Positions 1 through 9,917 of a stretch of 27,411 nt of DNA are shown one piece after another; position 1 is the first letter of the stretch; the number at the start of each line of letters is the position of its first letter. Under the pieces are notes generated by a model. That model ran no database searches, was not told where the DNA came from, and saw only the letters and a program-made list of their open reading frames with translations. A program made the position numbers and the translations under genes. Source of the DNA: Gnetum montanum (taxonomy: Eukaryota > Streptophyta > Gnetopsida > Gnetales > Gnetaceae); NCBI GenBank assembly GCA_015680685.1, contig MNCI01002038.1, positions 26,392 through 53,802 on the forward strand. Reading direction: 5' to 3'.

Positions 1-310
1 TGCAAAATTTTATTTGTTACAAGTAGGTATTATAAGGACCACATAGACTAGGCAGTTGAACAAAATAGGAAATTTTCAACAACTCATAGTACTTGGCAAA
101 GTTGGCTGAATCTCTTTAAAGTAAGTCATTTGTAGTTCACATACAACGCAATCGTTACATTTCTCACAACCGCACGTCGCAACAGCACACACACATACTC
201 ACATTAACTACTGAGTTTATTTGGAGGTATTTGGGCCTTGGTGTTGCTAGAGACCAGCAGGCACCTAAATCCTGTTCGAGGACACTCGTTGGCGGTCGCG
301 TCCCAAACGG
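1..310. other. Left-edge sequence of uncertain origin inside E1
   Basis: On the minus strand the E1 gag reading can be followed down to about position 310. Below that the expected proline/glutamine-rich gag linker seen in E2 and E4 is absent. The stretch has no ORF of note. It contains a local GC-rich inverted repeat at 289-319 (arms GTTGGCG and CGCCAAC) in an otherwise AT-rich background, and a CGGTCGC motif occurs twice there. It could be a further insertion into E1, a deletion junction, or a diverged part of E1. I see nothing that decides between these. Confidence 0.4.
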
Positions 311-319
311 TCGCCAACA

Positions 320-2185
320 GCAACCTTCAGGGTGTTTGCTGCTACGCTAAGCAAGGATTCAACGCATACACCCCAGACTCTTAGATATGTGACACCACAG
401 GACAACACCTCTTAGGATTTTCGTATTAACATATGCCACATTCATCATCCTCCTCTGTGTCAGAGTCTGCAGCCTATTCTGCTACAACAACTTTGACCTT
501 ACCCTTATATTGGGCACATTCAGCTTCCTTCTTCCTGTGCTGATTGCAATCATTACCTTGTTCTCTAGACTCCTCTATAATTTTTAGCACACTCTAGAAT
601 TTTTTGTCCAAAGAGTCCCACATCTTATCAACCTTTGCCAATATTTTAGACGTAAAATTTTGTAAAGGAAAGGTCTTTCTATTGACCATTGCTTCCAGTG
701 GTGATTCCTCCTCCTCATTACAAAATCGAACCTCCCTCTTTCTGATGGAGGGATCTTGATTAAATTCTTCTGCACTCTCCTTCTTTCTAAGTTCCCCTTC
801 CTCCTTGGCCACCTGTTCAATGCGGTGCTGCAATTGATGGACCCTTAGCTCTGACAGTTGTCCATGGGATTACATGCCAAGGGTCTTTCGCATTTCAAAA
901 TGGAGCCCATCAATGATGTAGCGAAGCTGTGCCTGTTGAGAGTAGCCATGACCAGGGCACCGATGTAGTAGTGAATAGTATATGCTCATGGCTACATCCA
1001 AGGGTTCATGATTACCTTGCTTCCACCCTTGGATCTAATATCTCAGGTTCACCACTCTAGACACATTTGATATTTGTCATTGAAAATATCAAGCATCATA
1101 CTCCATCTTCTGATTGATTCCAGTTCCAAGGACCAGTACCAATTTTCTGCTTCCTTGATGAGTGTGCAAGGGAATAGTTTTAGCTTCTGCCAATCATTGT
1201 CAATGTTATGCAGGGTGTAGGTGTCATGGAACGCCTACAGGTGAGTTTGCGGATCACAGTTGTATCCCCCTTCAAATATGGGGATGTTTTTCATATCAAT
1301 GCGCTTGATCCAGCTATCCTTCACGTGCCTACTAGGGATCTGAACTACCTCAGTGATCTGGAGCATGCTTCGAGTAGCCAACAATGGCTCATCCGAGTCA
1401 TGGTCCTGCTGAGGACCATGATGTCTGTGATGATTCTGGCTACCCCTCCTTTCATGCCGGTGAGCATCATGCGATTGATCGCGCATTTCCTCATGTTGTC
1501 CCTTTTGATCCTTTCGACCACCATTCTTTCGCTCCTTTCTACCTCGATTATGATCAGAGCCTAAAATGGATGAAGGTATAGGAGAGCAAGAGGATGGGGA
1601 AGAGGGAGGAGAGTCATCACCGCTCCGGTGTCGATCTGCCCCTCTACCTTGATGATGGCCTCGATCATCCTGCCCATCCTTGCTACATGATCCTCCATTC
1701 CCTTGAGGATCTTGGTCACTTAGAGGCTTGTTCTGAATGATGGACTGAAGGACCTACTACCCTAGGGGAATTTTAGCTGAATGGAAATCATGAAAGATAG
1801 GATCCCCATCATCCTATAGCCCTTGCGAGGATAAGGGGTTATTGAATTGTTGCCCCTTCAGATGTTCATATCTTTTTGCCTATTGTTGATCTCGTGCTCA
1901 TTGAGCCTCAGTGGGATGATAGTCCCGATAGTCATGGTCCTCCATGACATACTCCACTCCATGGTCTTGGATGCCTAGTTTGCCAAGATTGTGAAATAGA
2001 ATTGCAAGAGCCTATCGGTCGGGTGGTAGTATGATTTTTCCCTCCATTTCCCGCCATCGTAGATGCTCATCCTAATGTAGGATGAATGTGAAGTCAGGTA
2101 CATATTCATCGAGATGCGTGTATACCACCCAACATTCCTGTGGCACCGGTGGGTTGGATACATCTTGCCTGTGAGAAGAAGTTAA
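320..2185 (-). pseudogene. E1 gag polyprotein relic
   Basis: Decayed gag. The N-terminal part (about 2140-2000) reads THLDEYVPDFTFILH and matches the same region in E2 and E4. A His/Arg-rich stretch (HRHERRGSQNHHRHH, about 1440) precedes the Retrotrans_gag-type core, which begins with IFEGGYNCDPQTH at about 1270. The core continues with WQKLKLF and ends near 860. A coiled-coil tail (594-833, MQHRIEQVAKEEGELRKKES) and a zinc-knuckle relic (402-441, CGIC then CC, with the usual His replaced by Asn) follow. Several frameshifts break it. The ATG present in E2 and E4 just before SSSH appears lost here. Gag would form the capsid that packages element RNA; here it is a relic. Confidence 0.8.
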
Positions 2186-2331
2186 ATTGGATGTTAGATG
2201 ATCCATTTAATTAGTGTACCTTATGTTTACTTTAATCCACCTAGCATGCATAAATGTTACTATCCTGGGTCTATTCCAACGACATGTATGATAATTTTAC
2301 TAAGGTTAGATGATGCATGTAAGACTAACAG

Positions 2332-2349
2332 TCCTCGGCAACGGTGCCA
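2332..2349 (-). other. E1 primer-binding site (tRNA-Asp type)
   Basis: Minus strand TGGCACCGTTGCCGAGGA lies one base inside the LTR end. It differs at two of 18 positions from the complement of the plant tRNA-Asp 3' end (TGGCGCCGTTGCCGGGGA), the primer type reported for Athila-like elements. It fixes the 5' LTR/internal boundary and the minus orientation. Confidence 0.85.
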
Positions 2350-2350
2350 A

Positions 2351-3267
2351 TGATGAGCGGCTAGGTACCCCTACGCACAACCATGCGAATCATGGGCGTT
2401 CACACGCGACTCGGTCGAATTCCATAGACTGTAAGCACTTAACATACACTAGACCTCTAACTAGAAAAATCCTTTGTTAGAACGGTCGTTCTCTTCTCAA
2501 CCTCACTTGTGAGTATCTAGTGGCAATGGTTAAGTGAGATTGAGGCAACTGATTTTTATAGTTTTTACTTTATCTTTTGGTGTCTAATTAAGGTATGAAA
2601 AGTAAGAAATGAAATATTACCTAATCTATAATTATCCTAATTTGTATCTTAACTATTCCTAGCATAAGTATCTGATCCCATCTTTCGGGCACGTTCTGAG
2701 CATTCCCTAACCACTACTGGGTTACCAGACGTTAAGCATCACTAGGTTATCAAGCGTTGGGTTTACGTTCAAGATGGTCGTACTTATGGTTTCTATGAAC
2801 TATGAATGAGTGATAGTGATTAAACTAATAACAAGAGAAGCTTAAGTAATTATCAAAGAATATAAATATTAAGCTAGAAATGCATAGAAATGGCTAAGTC
2901 CAAATGCTGCAAGGAATGCTTGAAAGCTCATCTTTATTGCCGTTCATGCCAATGGGCTTAGATACATTAGCACTCGAATAAAGAGCCGGACACATTCTTT
3001 ACACCTACTGCAGGAACTTGGAAAATATTCTATCTCCTTTAGGAACAAACTGCAAGAGCTTCGCTACAACTACTCGAAAGATGTCTCAATGAGGCAGAAG
3101 GCCCTATTATTTATAGATCGAAATAGGTGCCACGTAAACGGGGCCACGTTGACGCATGGAAGGATGCATTGATGGGGCCATGTAAATGGGGCCGCATCAA
3201 CGTGGCCAAGTATACGGGATCCCATATACGCAGCCTAGTAAACGCATGGCCAAATGACACTTCATCA
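2351..3267 (-). repeat. E1 5' LTR
   Basis: About 917 bp. On the minus strand it begins TGATGAAG (3267) and ends CGCTCATCA (2351), close to the family ends TGATGAG...CTCATCA. A TATA box CTATAAATA lies at 3108-3116 with about 150 bp of U3 upstream. The poly(A) region GGCAATAAAGATGA is at about 2930-2945 in reverse complement. Two units of a roughly 25-bp repeat containing GGTAACCCAGTAG lie at 2708-2756. It aligns over most of its length with the LTRs of E2, A and E4, but U3 differs strongly. Confidence 0.85.
3108..3267 (-). promoter_or_regulatory. E1 U3 promoter with TATA box and repeated motifs
   Basis: Minus strand: TATA element CTATAAATA at 3108-3116. Upstream of it short degenerate repeats occur in both orientations, including ACGTGGC twice, ACGTTGATGCGGCCC, and GCGTCAACGTGGCC. 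ACGTGGC matches the plant ABA-response/G-box-related core known from the literature; function here is inference. This U3 is longer than those of the sister LTRs. Confidence 0.6.
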
Positions 3268-3800
3268 AGGACCATCAGCAAATATAGGAAATATTGGTGT
3301 ACAAAACTCAGCGATGCCATCTAGGCCTACCACTCAACATGGAAACTTCCTATTGGTTATTCTCCATCTGAGCTAGTGTATAGAAAACTTCCAAGGCTTC
3401 TTGTTCAACTCAAGCTTTGTACACTCTTAATAGCTTGCGATTTGAATTTTGACCTAAGTTTAGCACAAAAAGAAAGATTGATCAACCTCAATGTGCTAGA
3501 TGAAAATCGATTGGTGGTCCTATCTTTGAATGAGGTGGATAAGGCATTTAATAAGCAATGTCATGACCTCAAATTATGAAAAGTGAAATTTCAACCAAGA
3601 GATAAGTTTCTCTATTGGAACCCCACACAAGTACTCCAGAAGAGAAATTTTCAAATGTTGTGGTAAGGACTTTATTTAATTGATCAAACCTTTCCCTTTG
3701 GGGTCATGTTAATCTACAAGCCTAAAAGCCCAAATAAAGAGTAGTTGGTCAACATCCAACAAGTGAAACCTTTCTTAGAACTAAGACAAGCTAGTGCAAC
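3268..3800 (+). pseudogene. A integrase C-terminal relic (Athila-type)
   Basis: Starts right after the E1 insertion point. Readable as KYRKYW, then AYHSTWKLPIGYSPSELVYR (3328-3390), NFDLSLAQKERLINLNVLDE (about 3435-3505), then a basic tail ending near LVNIQQVKPFLELRQ (3748-3785). This corresponds to the AYRT.YKTPIG.SPY.LVYGK and LNFD...QLNELDE landmarks of Athila-clade integrases. The first codons include the first five bases assigned as the candidate duplication. Stops (TAG at 3322, TGA after HDLKL) and point changes show it is dead. The catalytic core D,D,E lies upstream and outside the window. The assignment rests on motif order remembered from the family. Confidence 0.75.
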
Positions 3801-5390
3801 TACCACCTCAATGGATGGACAACCATGCTCCATTATCTAGATCTCCTACTTTCAACACAGTCATTGGGGAGATGGCCATCCATGCTAATCATCCACATGG
3901 CTCCTTAGTCTTTCACTTTTTTTTATACATTTTTGTTTTATACTTTGTTGATTTTCTCCTTTTTCTTTGATTTTTCCTTCTATTGATTTTCTCAATTTTT
4001 TGTTTTACAACATTGTTAATATGTTTTACCTTTCTTGATTAATTTACACTTTCTTATATATATTTTACTTTGTTTTTTTTGAGTGTGACTTTTCATTATT
4101 TCTACTAATAAAAGTACTATATTACTACAGGACATAGTGTCATTGTTGCTGATTACTAATGATGGTTTGTGCTTAATGTTTTGATTGTCAATGTCTAGTT
4201 TCTATTTTTGAATTTTGATGTCTAATGACTATGACATGGTTTATTTTTCATGGAACAGGTAGTGATTCCACATCATCTACCCATCCAATAAACTCTATGG
4301 TTTTTCTTATTTTGGAAGTTTAAGGTCCCTTTCATTAAAGAAACTTTTAATCAATTAATGACCTTGGAAGTTTTCAAAATTGAGAAGGATTCAAAGGTTT
4401 GTACAGGGTGTGACTTCAAAGGGACTCAATACTCTTTGTACTCTTTTGCTTACTTGAGTGCTTGAGTGACTTTTCATGGACTTGTTAGTGTTCCATTCCA
4501 ACCACTAATAGGAAGTCAAATAAAGTCTTTGCATGGTGTGGTTCCCAAAAAAAAATAATTAAAAAAATGATGAAAATTCAAAGCAAATCCCTTAGATAAA
4601 TAAATAGGCTACAAGAATTAGTTATGGGACTAGAAAGATAAGTTACCCATGCCTGAAGGTTCTCTCTAACTAAGGCCCTCTCTCACTTCCTACTTCTCTT
4701 TTCTTCTCTTTATGGAATGGTGGTTGTTTTGTGGGGGCACTCTTGTGTCTTGAGTGGGTAGATTTGTCTTGGAGTGGCAATGGAAAGTCATTGAAAGAAG
4801 CTAGTTTTGGTTTGGACTAAGGATGGATCTTCTTAGGTTATTTTAAACACAAACTACACAAGGGACTTCTTATGACCTCAATTTGGAATTCCATCCCACC
4901 TTCTCAGTCATCCATCTATGTTGCCACAACTCATCTCACTATTAGTTTCTATGTTATGCTTGATGTCTTAGTTTGACATGTTGGAATTCTTGGATAGATT
5001 CTTCTAGGTTGGTCCTTAACTTTTCATGATCATTAATCAATTGTGGGGCCCATGGGCTCCTTAGTTAAGGTTATGCAAGGGCAAAAAGAGCATGTGCCTA
5101 CTATGGGGAGGAACCACTTGCATATCTTTTGGCTTGGTTAGTTAAGTTCCTTACTTTAGACATTGTTACAATCCTATCTTTCACATATCCCATTGTATAT
5201 CCCACTCAGGGCTCCTTTAAACTTTCATTAAATTCATTCTCCATATCATTTTCTTAATTTTATAAATTTTTTAAAACTCCAATACCCTCTTCTACTATTT
5301 TCATCATGTTCATGGCTTTTTGAGCTTTTATTTAATCCCAATTTTACTTAAAAACTTCTTGTATTTTGGAAGTTTGACCAAAGTCAACAG
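3801..5390 (+). other. A post-integrase non-coding spacer
   Basis: About 1.6 kb with no sustained reading frame. It opens with AGTCATTGGGG (3859-3869) followed by AGATGGCCA, then a T-rich tract (3915-4110), and later blocks that match the reverse complement of 14236-15600 in E2 (for example CTAAGGCCCTCTCTC at about 4672, and GTGCCTACTATGGGGAGGA at about 5093). The same block order in two elements shows it is an authentic conserved part of the family, lying between integrase and the 3' end. Function unknown. Confidence 0.75.
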
Positions 5391-5394
5391 AAGT

Positions 5395-5500
5395 TTACGA
5401 TGGTCAATAGCTACGTCGATGAGGCCCTGTTGACGCAGTCAACCTCATTGATGCATGTCAAAATCTCTATATATACTACTACATACTTTGTAATCTTTTG
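5395..5500 (+). promoter_or_regulatory. Internal U3-like promoter of element A
   Basis: TATATATA at 5468-5475 is preceded by TACGTCGATGAGGCCC (about 5412), TTGACGCAGTCAA and CATTGATGCATG. The same kind of motif precedes the TATA box in the A 3' LTR (TACATTGATGAGGAC) and in the E1 U3 (ACGTTGATGCGGCCC). The arrangement suggests a second promoter located inside the element just upstream of its last ORF. What is seen is motif similarity and spacing; promoter activity is inferred. Confidence 0.5.
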
Positions 5501-5930
5501 ACATTTGCTTCATAACACGAGGGGAGTTTTTGCCATTTTTCAGAGCCCAAAACCTTCTAGAGCCCATAACTTCCCAACCGTTTGTCCAAATCACTCCATT
5601 CTTTGATCCTACAACTACTAAAGGTAAGCTCTTAATCGTGGGGGTTGCAAACCTTAAGGTTTCTGATGAAAATTTTTCAAAATTTTTCTAACTCCCCCAA
5701 AGGGTTAATGAATACAATGATATGAACCCATCAAATTTTGAGAGATAACCATTCCAACACCATTTGAAATGACTTGTTAACATTAAAAAATGAATAAAAT
5801 ATTGATTAAAATTGATTAAAGTATCCATAATCACAATTTAGCCAAGTGTAACTATCCTAAGGAGATAAAGTATCCTAATTGGTTCATGTTATACAACAAT
5901 TTCTAACCTATGGTCATGTTGTGATTATAG
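5501..5930 (+). other. Probable 5' UTR with intron ahead of the A coiled-coil ORF
   Basis: About 25-30 bp after the TATA box a transcribed leader would begin. AAG|GTAAGCTC at 5621-5631 is a good plant 5' splice site. ATTATAG|ATGG at 5924-5934 is a 3' splice site placed directly at the start codon, and TTCTAAC at 5901-5907 is a well-placed branch point about 24 nt upstream. The proposed intron is 5624-5930 (307 nt), AT-rich (TTTTTCAAAATTTTTC, AATAAAATATTGATT). There is no sustained ORF in the leader. Splicing is inferred from sequence only. Confidence 0.5.
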
Positions 5931-8795
5931 ATGGCATCAAGATCAAAATGACCATAGGAGGGAGGACCCTCTTAACCAAGGGAGAAATGGCCTAGAACTA
6001 GAAGGGGCCGACAAGAACAAGCCCAAAAGCCACCAGAGGCAACCCATGCAACAAGACCTCTTTGAGAGGAGCCCAAAGTGGAATATGTTTGATAGATTCC
6101 TGAAGAAGAAGTTTCATTAGAACAATTGCAATGGGGAGAAGCACCAAGACCCATATCAAGGCTTAAAGTCACACTAACACAAGCCTACCTTGACACCATT
6201 AGGCCTTGTGATATCCAATGCTTAGTTCTCTAGGAATTGAACTTCATGCCATTTTTAGAGTATGCTCTAGTAGAGGTGAAAACATAATTACAAACCTCTC
6301 CCATGTGGCTAGTCATCACTTCCAATGGGAAGTGGTACATGGAAGAGATGTATCTTTTTTGGAACAATAGAAGGCCAAGCTCCATAGTAAAAATCAAGGA
6401 TATTCAAGTGTCCTACTTAGAAAAAGCTATAGCATAGGTGTTGGGGTTGCCTAATACTGGGATACAACTAGTAGAGTTATCAACACAAGGTGACCTTGAG
6501 GCAAAAAAGGAGTGGACTTAGTAATGTTACAGGGTCAACTGTAAGGAATATGGTGTGCTCACATCAGTAGAATGCATATACATCAAAATCATGACCTATC
6601 ACCTCAATCCAATAGTGAGGCCCAACAAGGTTATTACATTTTTGACCTTAGCATGTGTCACTCTATGTGGGAGATTTCCAGCAAACCTTCCACGATTGAT
6701 CTATTTAGAGATTGAAAAGAACTTTAGAGAAAATGAATGTGGAAGGAAAAATTTACCTTTTCCATGCTTCATCTAGAAACTTTGCAGAAGGGCAGGGATC
6801 ATCTACTATGCAAATGACATAATTAGACATGCTCCTTTGGCTTCGTGATCTAAAATAATGAAGGATAAGATATTTGCCATGACTAAAGAAGAGGAGCAAT
6901 AGCCACCACCTCCATTGCCTACTCAAGAAACAACGTCAGAGGCGAGCATAGCCATTGAGCACTTACGAAAAATCCAAGAATAGCTCTTATGTGAATAGGA
7001 GTAGCATGCAGGAATGAGTGGTGAAAAACCATCTATATATCGACATGCAATGAGTCACCTTAATGAGGTGGCTTAGACAATCAGCTAGATGGAAAAGAAT
7101 GGATCAATATTCTCTATCCAATGGATGCTGTTTCCCTTGAGGTCGAATCCTAATGCTCAAGAGGTGATAGTGTCATTATTTTAACACCATTTATTCCTAG
7201 AAATATTTAGGAATTTGGTCTCATTTTCAATGTGTTTGGAGGAAGAGGGGGCAATTGTACTGGTGATGTAGCACCAAGGGTAGAAGACCATTACTAAAGT
7301 AGTCATTGATGAAATCACTCAAGTGCTTAACATGCCTATACCATCTATACCAAACATAGCTACACTTCAAGATGTGTAGATGTTCTCTAGCATGGTTGGC
7401 TAAAAATTGAGTGCATCCCAGGATGAAGAGTTGCTAGATCGACTAGTAGGAATCGAGCAACCAATTTTGGATATCTTTGATTTTTTGGATAACATCACTA
7501 CAACCTAGTTAGAGCTATTAGAAGCATAGGGCAAGTGCAGCATCCTAGAGGGGAAACTTGAAATGACCAAAGCATAGATCCAACACTTGATCATAGAAGT
7601 TGCTAAATTACATGCTTGTTTGGCTGATCCCATGCTTCTTGACTTGGAAACACCTAGAGATGAAGCCTTTTAATAATTTCAAGAATGACTAAAACAAGCT
7701 AAGGTGGAAATGGTAATGGCCATCTTTAACTAGTTTATAGTAGAATCAAAAGCCTACTCAGTTTAGAAAGACTTGGTTTAGATGCACTAGGAAAAAAAAT
7801 CACTAACTGCAGAAAATCATCATGTGTGCAATGTTGATACATAGAAGCAAAAAATGTAAGAATTCATTCATCAAAAATAGGAGCAGCTTGCCAAGGTAAA
7901 TACAAAATTGAGAAAATTGGCCACAAAAATCAAAATCTATCTATGGAGGAAGTCTGAGCTTTACGCAAGAAGTCTACCATTAAGATCATTGCTTGGAAGA
8001 ATGAGGCTCTTAAGTTTGAAAGAGTTAAAAATCACTATAGAGACCATCTTGGCTTACAAAAGGAGATAAATGAGAAATATATTCAAATGGCTAAGGCAAA
8101 AGTAAACAAATCCTTCTAGTAACTCTAGCAAGGAAGAGAAGTGTGGTAGCCCATCATTGATGGAATTGATGCCTATAACAAAGCAAAGATCTGCCTAAAG
8201 GAGTTGCAAATTGAAGAAATGATAACATACATGGAATTGACCAATCTCCACTATGCAAAATTGGTGATGTTGACTACTAGATAGCTAAAGTCAAAATTGA
8301 AAAAATAAGTGGCTAGCTCATACTTGCTATAAGAGACCAAGTTCAAGCATCATAAAAACACCAAATAAAAGCTTGAGACAACAAATGTTAAACTTGAAGT
8401 TCTTAGGACATGGTTCACATATTAACAATCAACTATTGAGAACTTGTCTAAGAGAATGAATTATTACTAGGAGCTAAAAGATGTAATTAGAGTGTTCAAC
8501 ATCGAGCGTAAATAATTTGTTGCCTAGTTCATTAATGTAAATGAGCTATTCCTAGTGATTTCCTATCCTTGGGATGTGCCTGTTCTAACCCATGTTCACA
8601 AAGTTGCATGGACAATGCATGATCCTAGGAGTAAGGAGGAGAAAATAAAAGAATTGTTGGATGCTTTTCACCTCCCACTAGAAGTTGTAGTAGTAGTAAG
8701 ATAGCCATAGCTACCTTAGCCACTGCACGTGCCTAAAGCCAGTGAAGATCCCTTAGAGCCTCAGGAGTCATCATTGCCTAGGATTATCTGACCTT
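5931..8795 (+). pseudogene. A third ORF: putative plant transposon protein/coiled-coil relic (env position)
   Basis: A single frame runs from ATG 5931 to about 7950 with no frameshift, then shifts and continues to about 8795, about 940 codons in total. Residues from about 205 (IYIKIMTYHLNPIVR, then LTLACVTLCGRFPAN) to about 285 (GRKNLPFPCFI, KLCRRAGI) resemble the domain annotated in plants as putative plant transposon protein (Transposase_32 type). The remainder is Lys/Glu-rich with heptad-like spacing, so mostly coiled coil, ending in a Pro-rich tail. In Athila-like elements this position holds the so-called envelope-like ORF. I see no signal peptide or membrane segment, so I do not call it an envelope. 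In the first ~390 codons I count about 12 TAG, 3 TAA and 4 TGA stops. Function unknown. Confidence 0.6.
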
Positions 8796-9019
8796 CTCCA
8801 CCAAATTTGTGCCATCGAAGGACATGCTATCTAATTTTGAAGAATCATGTCATGGTGTTTAATTTTTATGTCATGAACACTGTAATTTTTGTAATGTGTT
8901 GATTTGTATACTCAGGCACTCATTTTTGTCAAGTTAGTTTGCTTTGTTTTGTTAAGAGTCAGTCAATAATCCCATACCTTCCTAATTTTGTAAAGAAACT
9001 CAAGGAAGAGTTTTCATTT
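8796..9019 (+). other. Non-coding tail between ORF and polypurine tract of A
   Basis: T-rich sequence after the ORF end with no reading frame; it leads directly into the polypurine tract. No other feature seen. Confidence 0.5.
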
Positions 9020-9032
9020 AGTTGTGGGGTTA
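9020..9032 (+). other. A polypurine tract
   Basis: AGTTGTGGGGTTA directly precedes the LTR start TGATGAG at 9033. It matches the E2 tract AGTCATGGGGGTA at most positions, including the terminal TA, which supports its role as plus-strand primer. Confidence 0.75.
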
Positions 9033-9912
9033 TGATGAGTCATAGTTGGTTACATTGATGAGGACTTGTCAATGAATCATTTGTTGCATCGATGCAGGCC
9101 CCTCGAAGCAGGGTTCATTTTTTGCTATAAATATGTGTTCACCAGCTACATTCATGGCATTTGGTAGATAATAGTAGCCAAAATCTTGCACTTTGTTCAT
9201 TTGAAAGTTAGAATATTTCTCCCAAGTGCCCACAGCAGGAGTCATTAACTGCATGGATCTTTATTTGAGCACTATTGTACCTAAGCACGATAGTGTGTGT
9301 GGTAATAAAGATGAACTTCTTGATAAACCTTGCAGCATTCTAGATAGTTTAGATGTTTTATTTATATATTTAATATTTTTAGTTATTTATTCAATGTTTT
9401 CTAGTAATTAGTTTAATTAGGTAATTAAGTGAGATAAGCTAGATAGATTAATTACATAAGTACAACCACTTCAAGTGTAACACGCATTCGCTTGGTAATC
9501 CTAGTAGCATTATTGCTTGGTGCACCCAGTGGTGTAGTGCTTGGTAACCCAATAGTGGATATGTGGGTTCAAAACATGTATAGAAAGTGTGATTGGATGC
9601 TTATGTTAGGATTAGTTAGAGATTAGTTAGTTAGTTAATTTAGATTTGTCATTAAATTACTTTATCTCTCTCTTCAAAGCACCAAAGAACATAAAATATA
9701 AAATGATAAAAATCATATGCCTTGATTTCACTTAACCATACCTTTGTACTTCACAAGTGTAATCAAGAAGATAATGAATGACCTTAGGGCAAGGTTCACT
9801 ACCTAGAAGACTAGTGCATCAGAAACTATAAAGTCCATGGAATTCGATCGGATCATGCATGAACGCTTCGTGATTTGTATGATTGGACGTAGGGGTACAT
9901 CACTGCTCATCA
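9033..9912 (+). repeat. A 3' LTR
   Basis: 880 bp, TGATGAGTC...GCTCATCA. TATA box CTATAAATA at 9125-9133, 92 bp from the start. GGTAATAAAGATGAACTT at about 9300 is the family poly(A) region. Three units of the roughly 25-bp GCTTGGTAACCCAGTAG repeat lie at 9489-9558. It aligns in order with the LTRs of E2, E1 and E4 but is clearly diverged. The window shows only this LTR for A. Confidence 0.85.
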
Positions 9913-9917
9913 TTGAT

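Larger units (their letters stand above)
1..3267 (-). mobile_element. E1: Ty3/gypsy (Athila-like) retrotransposon, 5' half, truncated by window edge
   Basis: A minus-strand LTR retrotransposon. From right to left it shows a 5' LTR, a tRNA-Asp type primer-binding site, and a decayed gag. Protease, pol and the 3' LTR lie beyond the left edge of the window or are lost. It is nested in the integrase coding region of element A: the A integrase frame resumes right after 3272. The five bases at 3268-3272 (AGGAC) are the candidate target duplication, which cannot be confirmed because the other end is outside the window. E1 must be younger than A. Its gag carries several frameshifts and stops, so it is not functional. 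Confidence 0.85.
3268..9912 (+). mobile_element. A: Athila-like Ty3/gypsy element, 3' part (integrase end, spacer, coiled-coil ORF, 3' LTR)
   Basis: Plus-strand element interrupted by E1 in its integrase. It has the integrase C-terminal region, a 1.6-kb non-coding spacer, a U3-like internal promoter, a probable 5'-UTR intron, a long decayed ORF, a polypurine tract and the 3' LTR. Gag, protease, RT and the 5' LTR are to the left of E1, outside the window. The 3' LTR abuts copia gag at 9913, so A is inserted in C1; candidate target duplication is TTGAT (9913-9917). Its ORFs are the most decayed among the gypsy copies here. Confidence 0.8.

Noticed and set aside
1208-1581. Plus-strand ORF of 118 codons with hydrophobic segments
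   Set aside because: Antisense of the E1 His/Arg-rich gag stretch; hydrophobicity is a by-product of the complementary codons.
5931-8795. Calling the third ORF an envelope gene
   Set aside because: Only its position suggests this; no signal peptide, membrane segment or glycoprotein feature is seen.
9033-9912. Solo LTR
   Set aside because: It is preceded by a polypurine tract and a matching internal region, so it is the 3' LTR of A.
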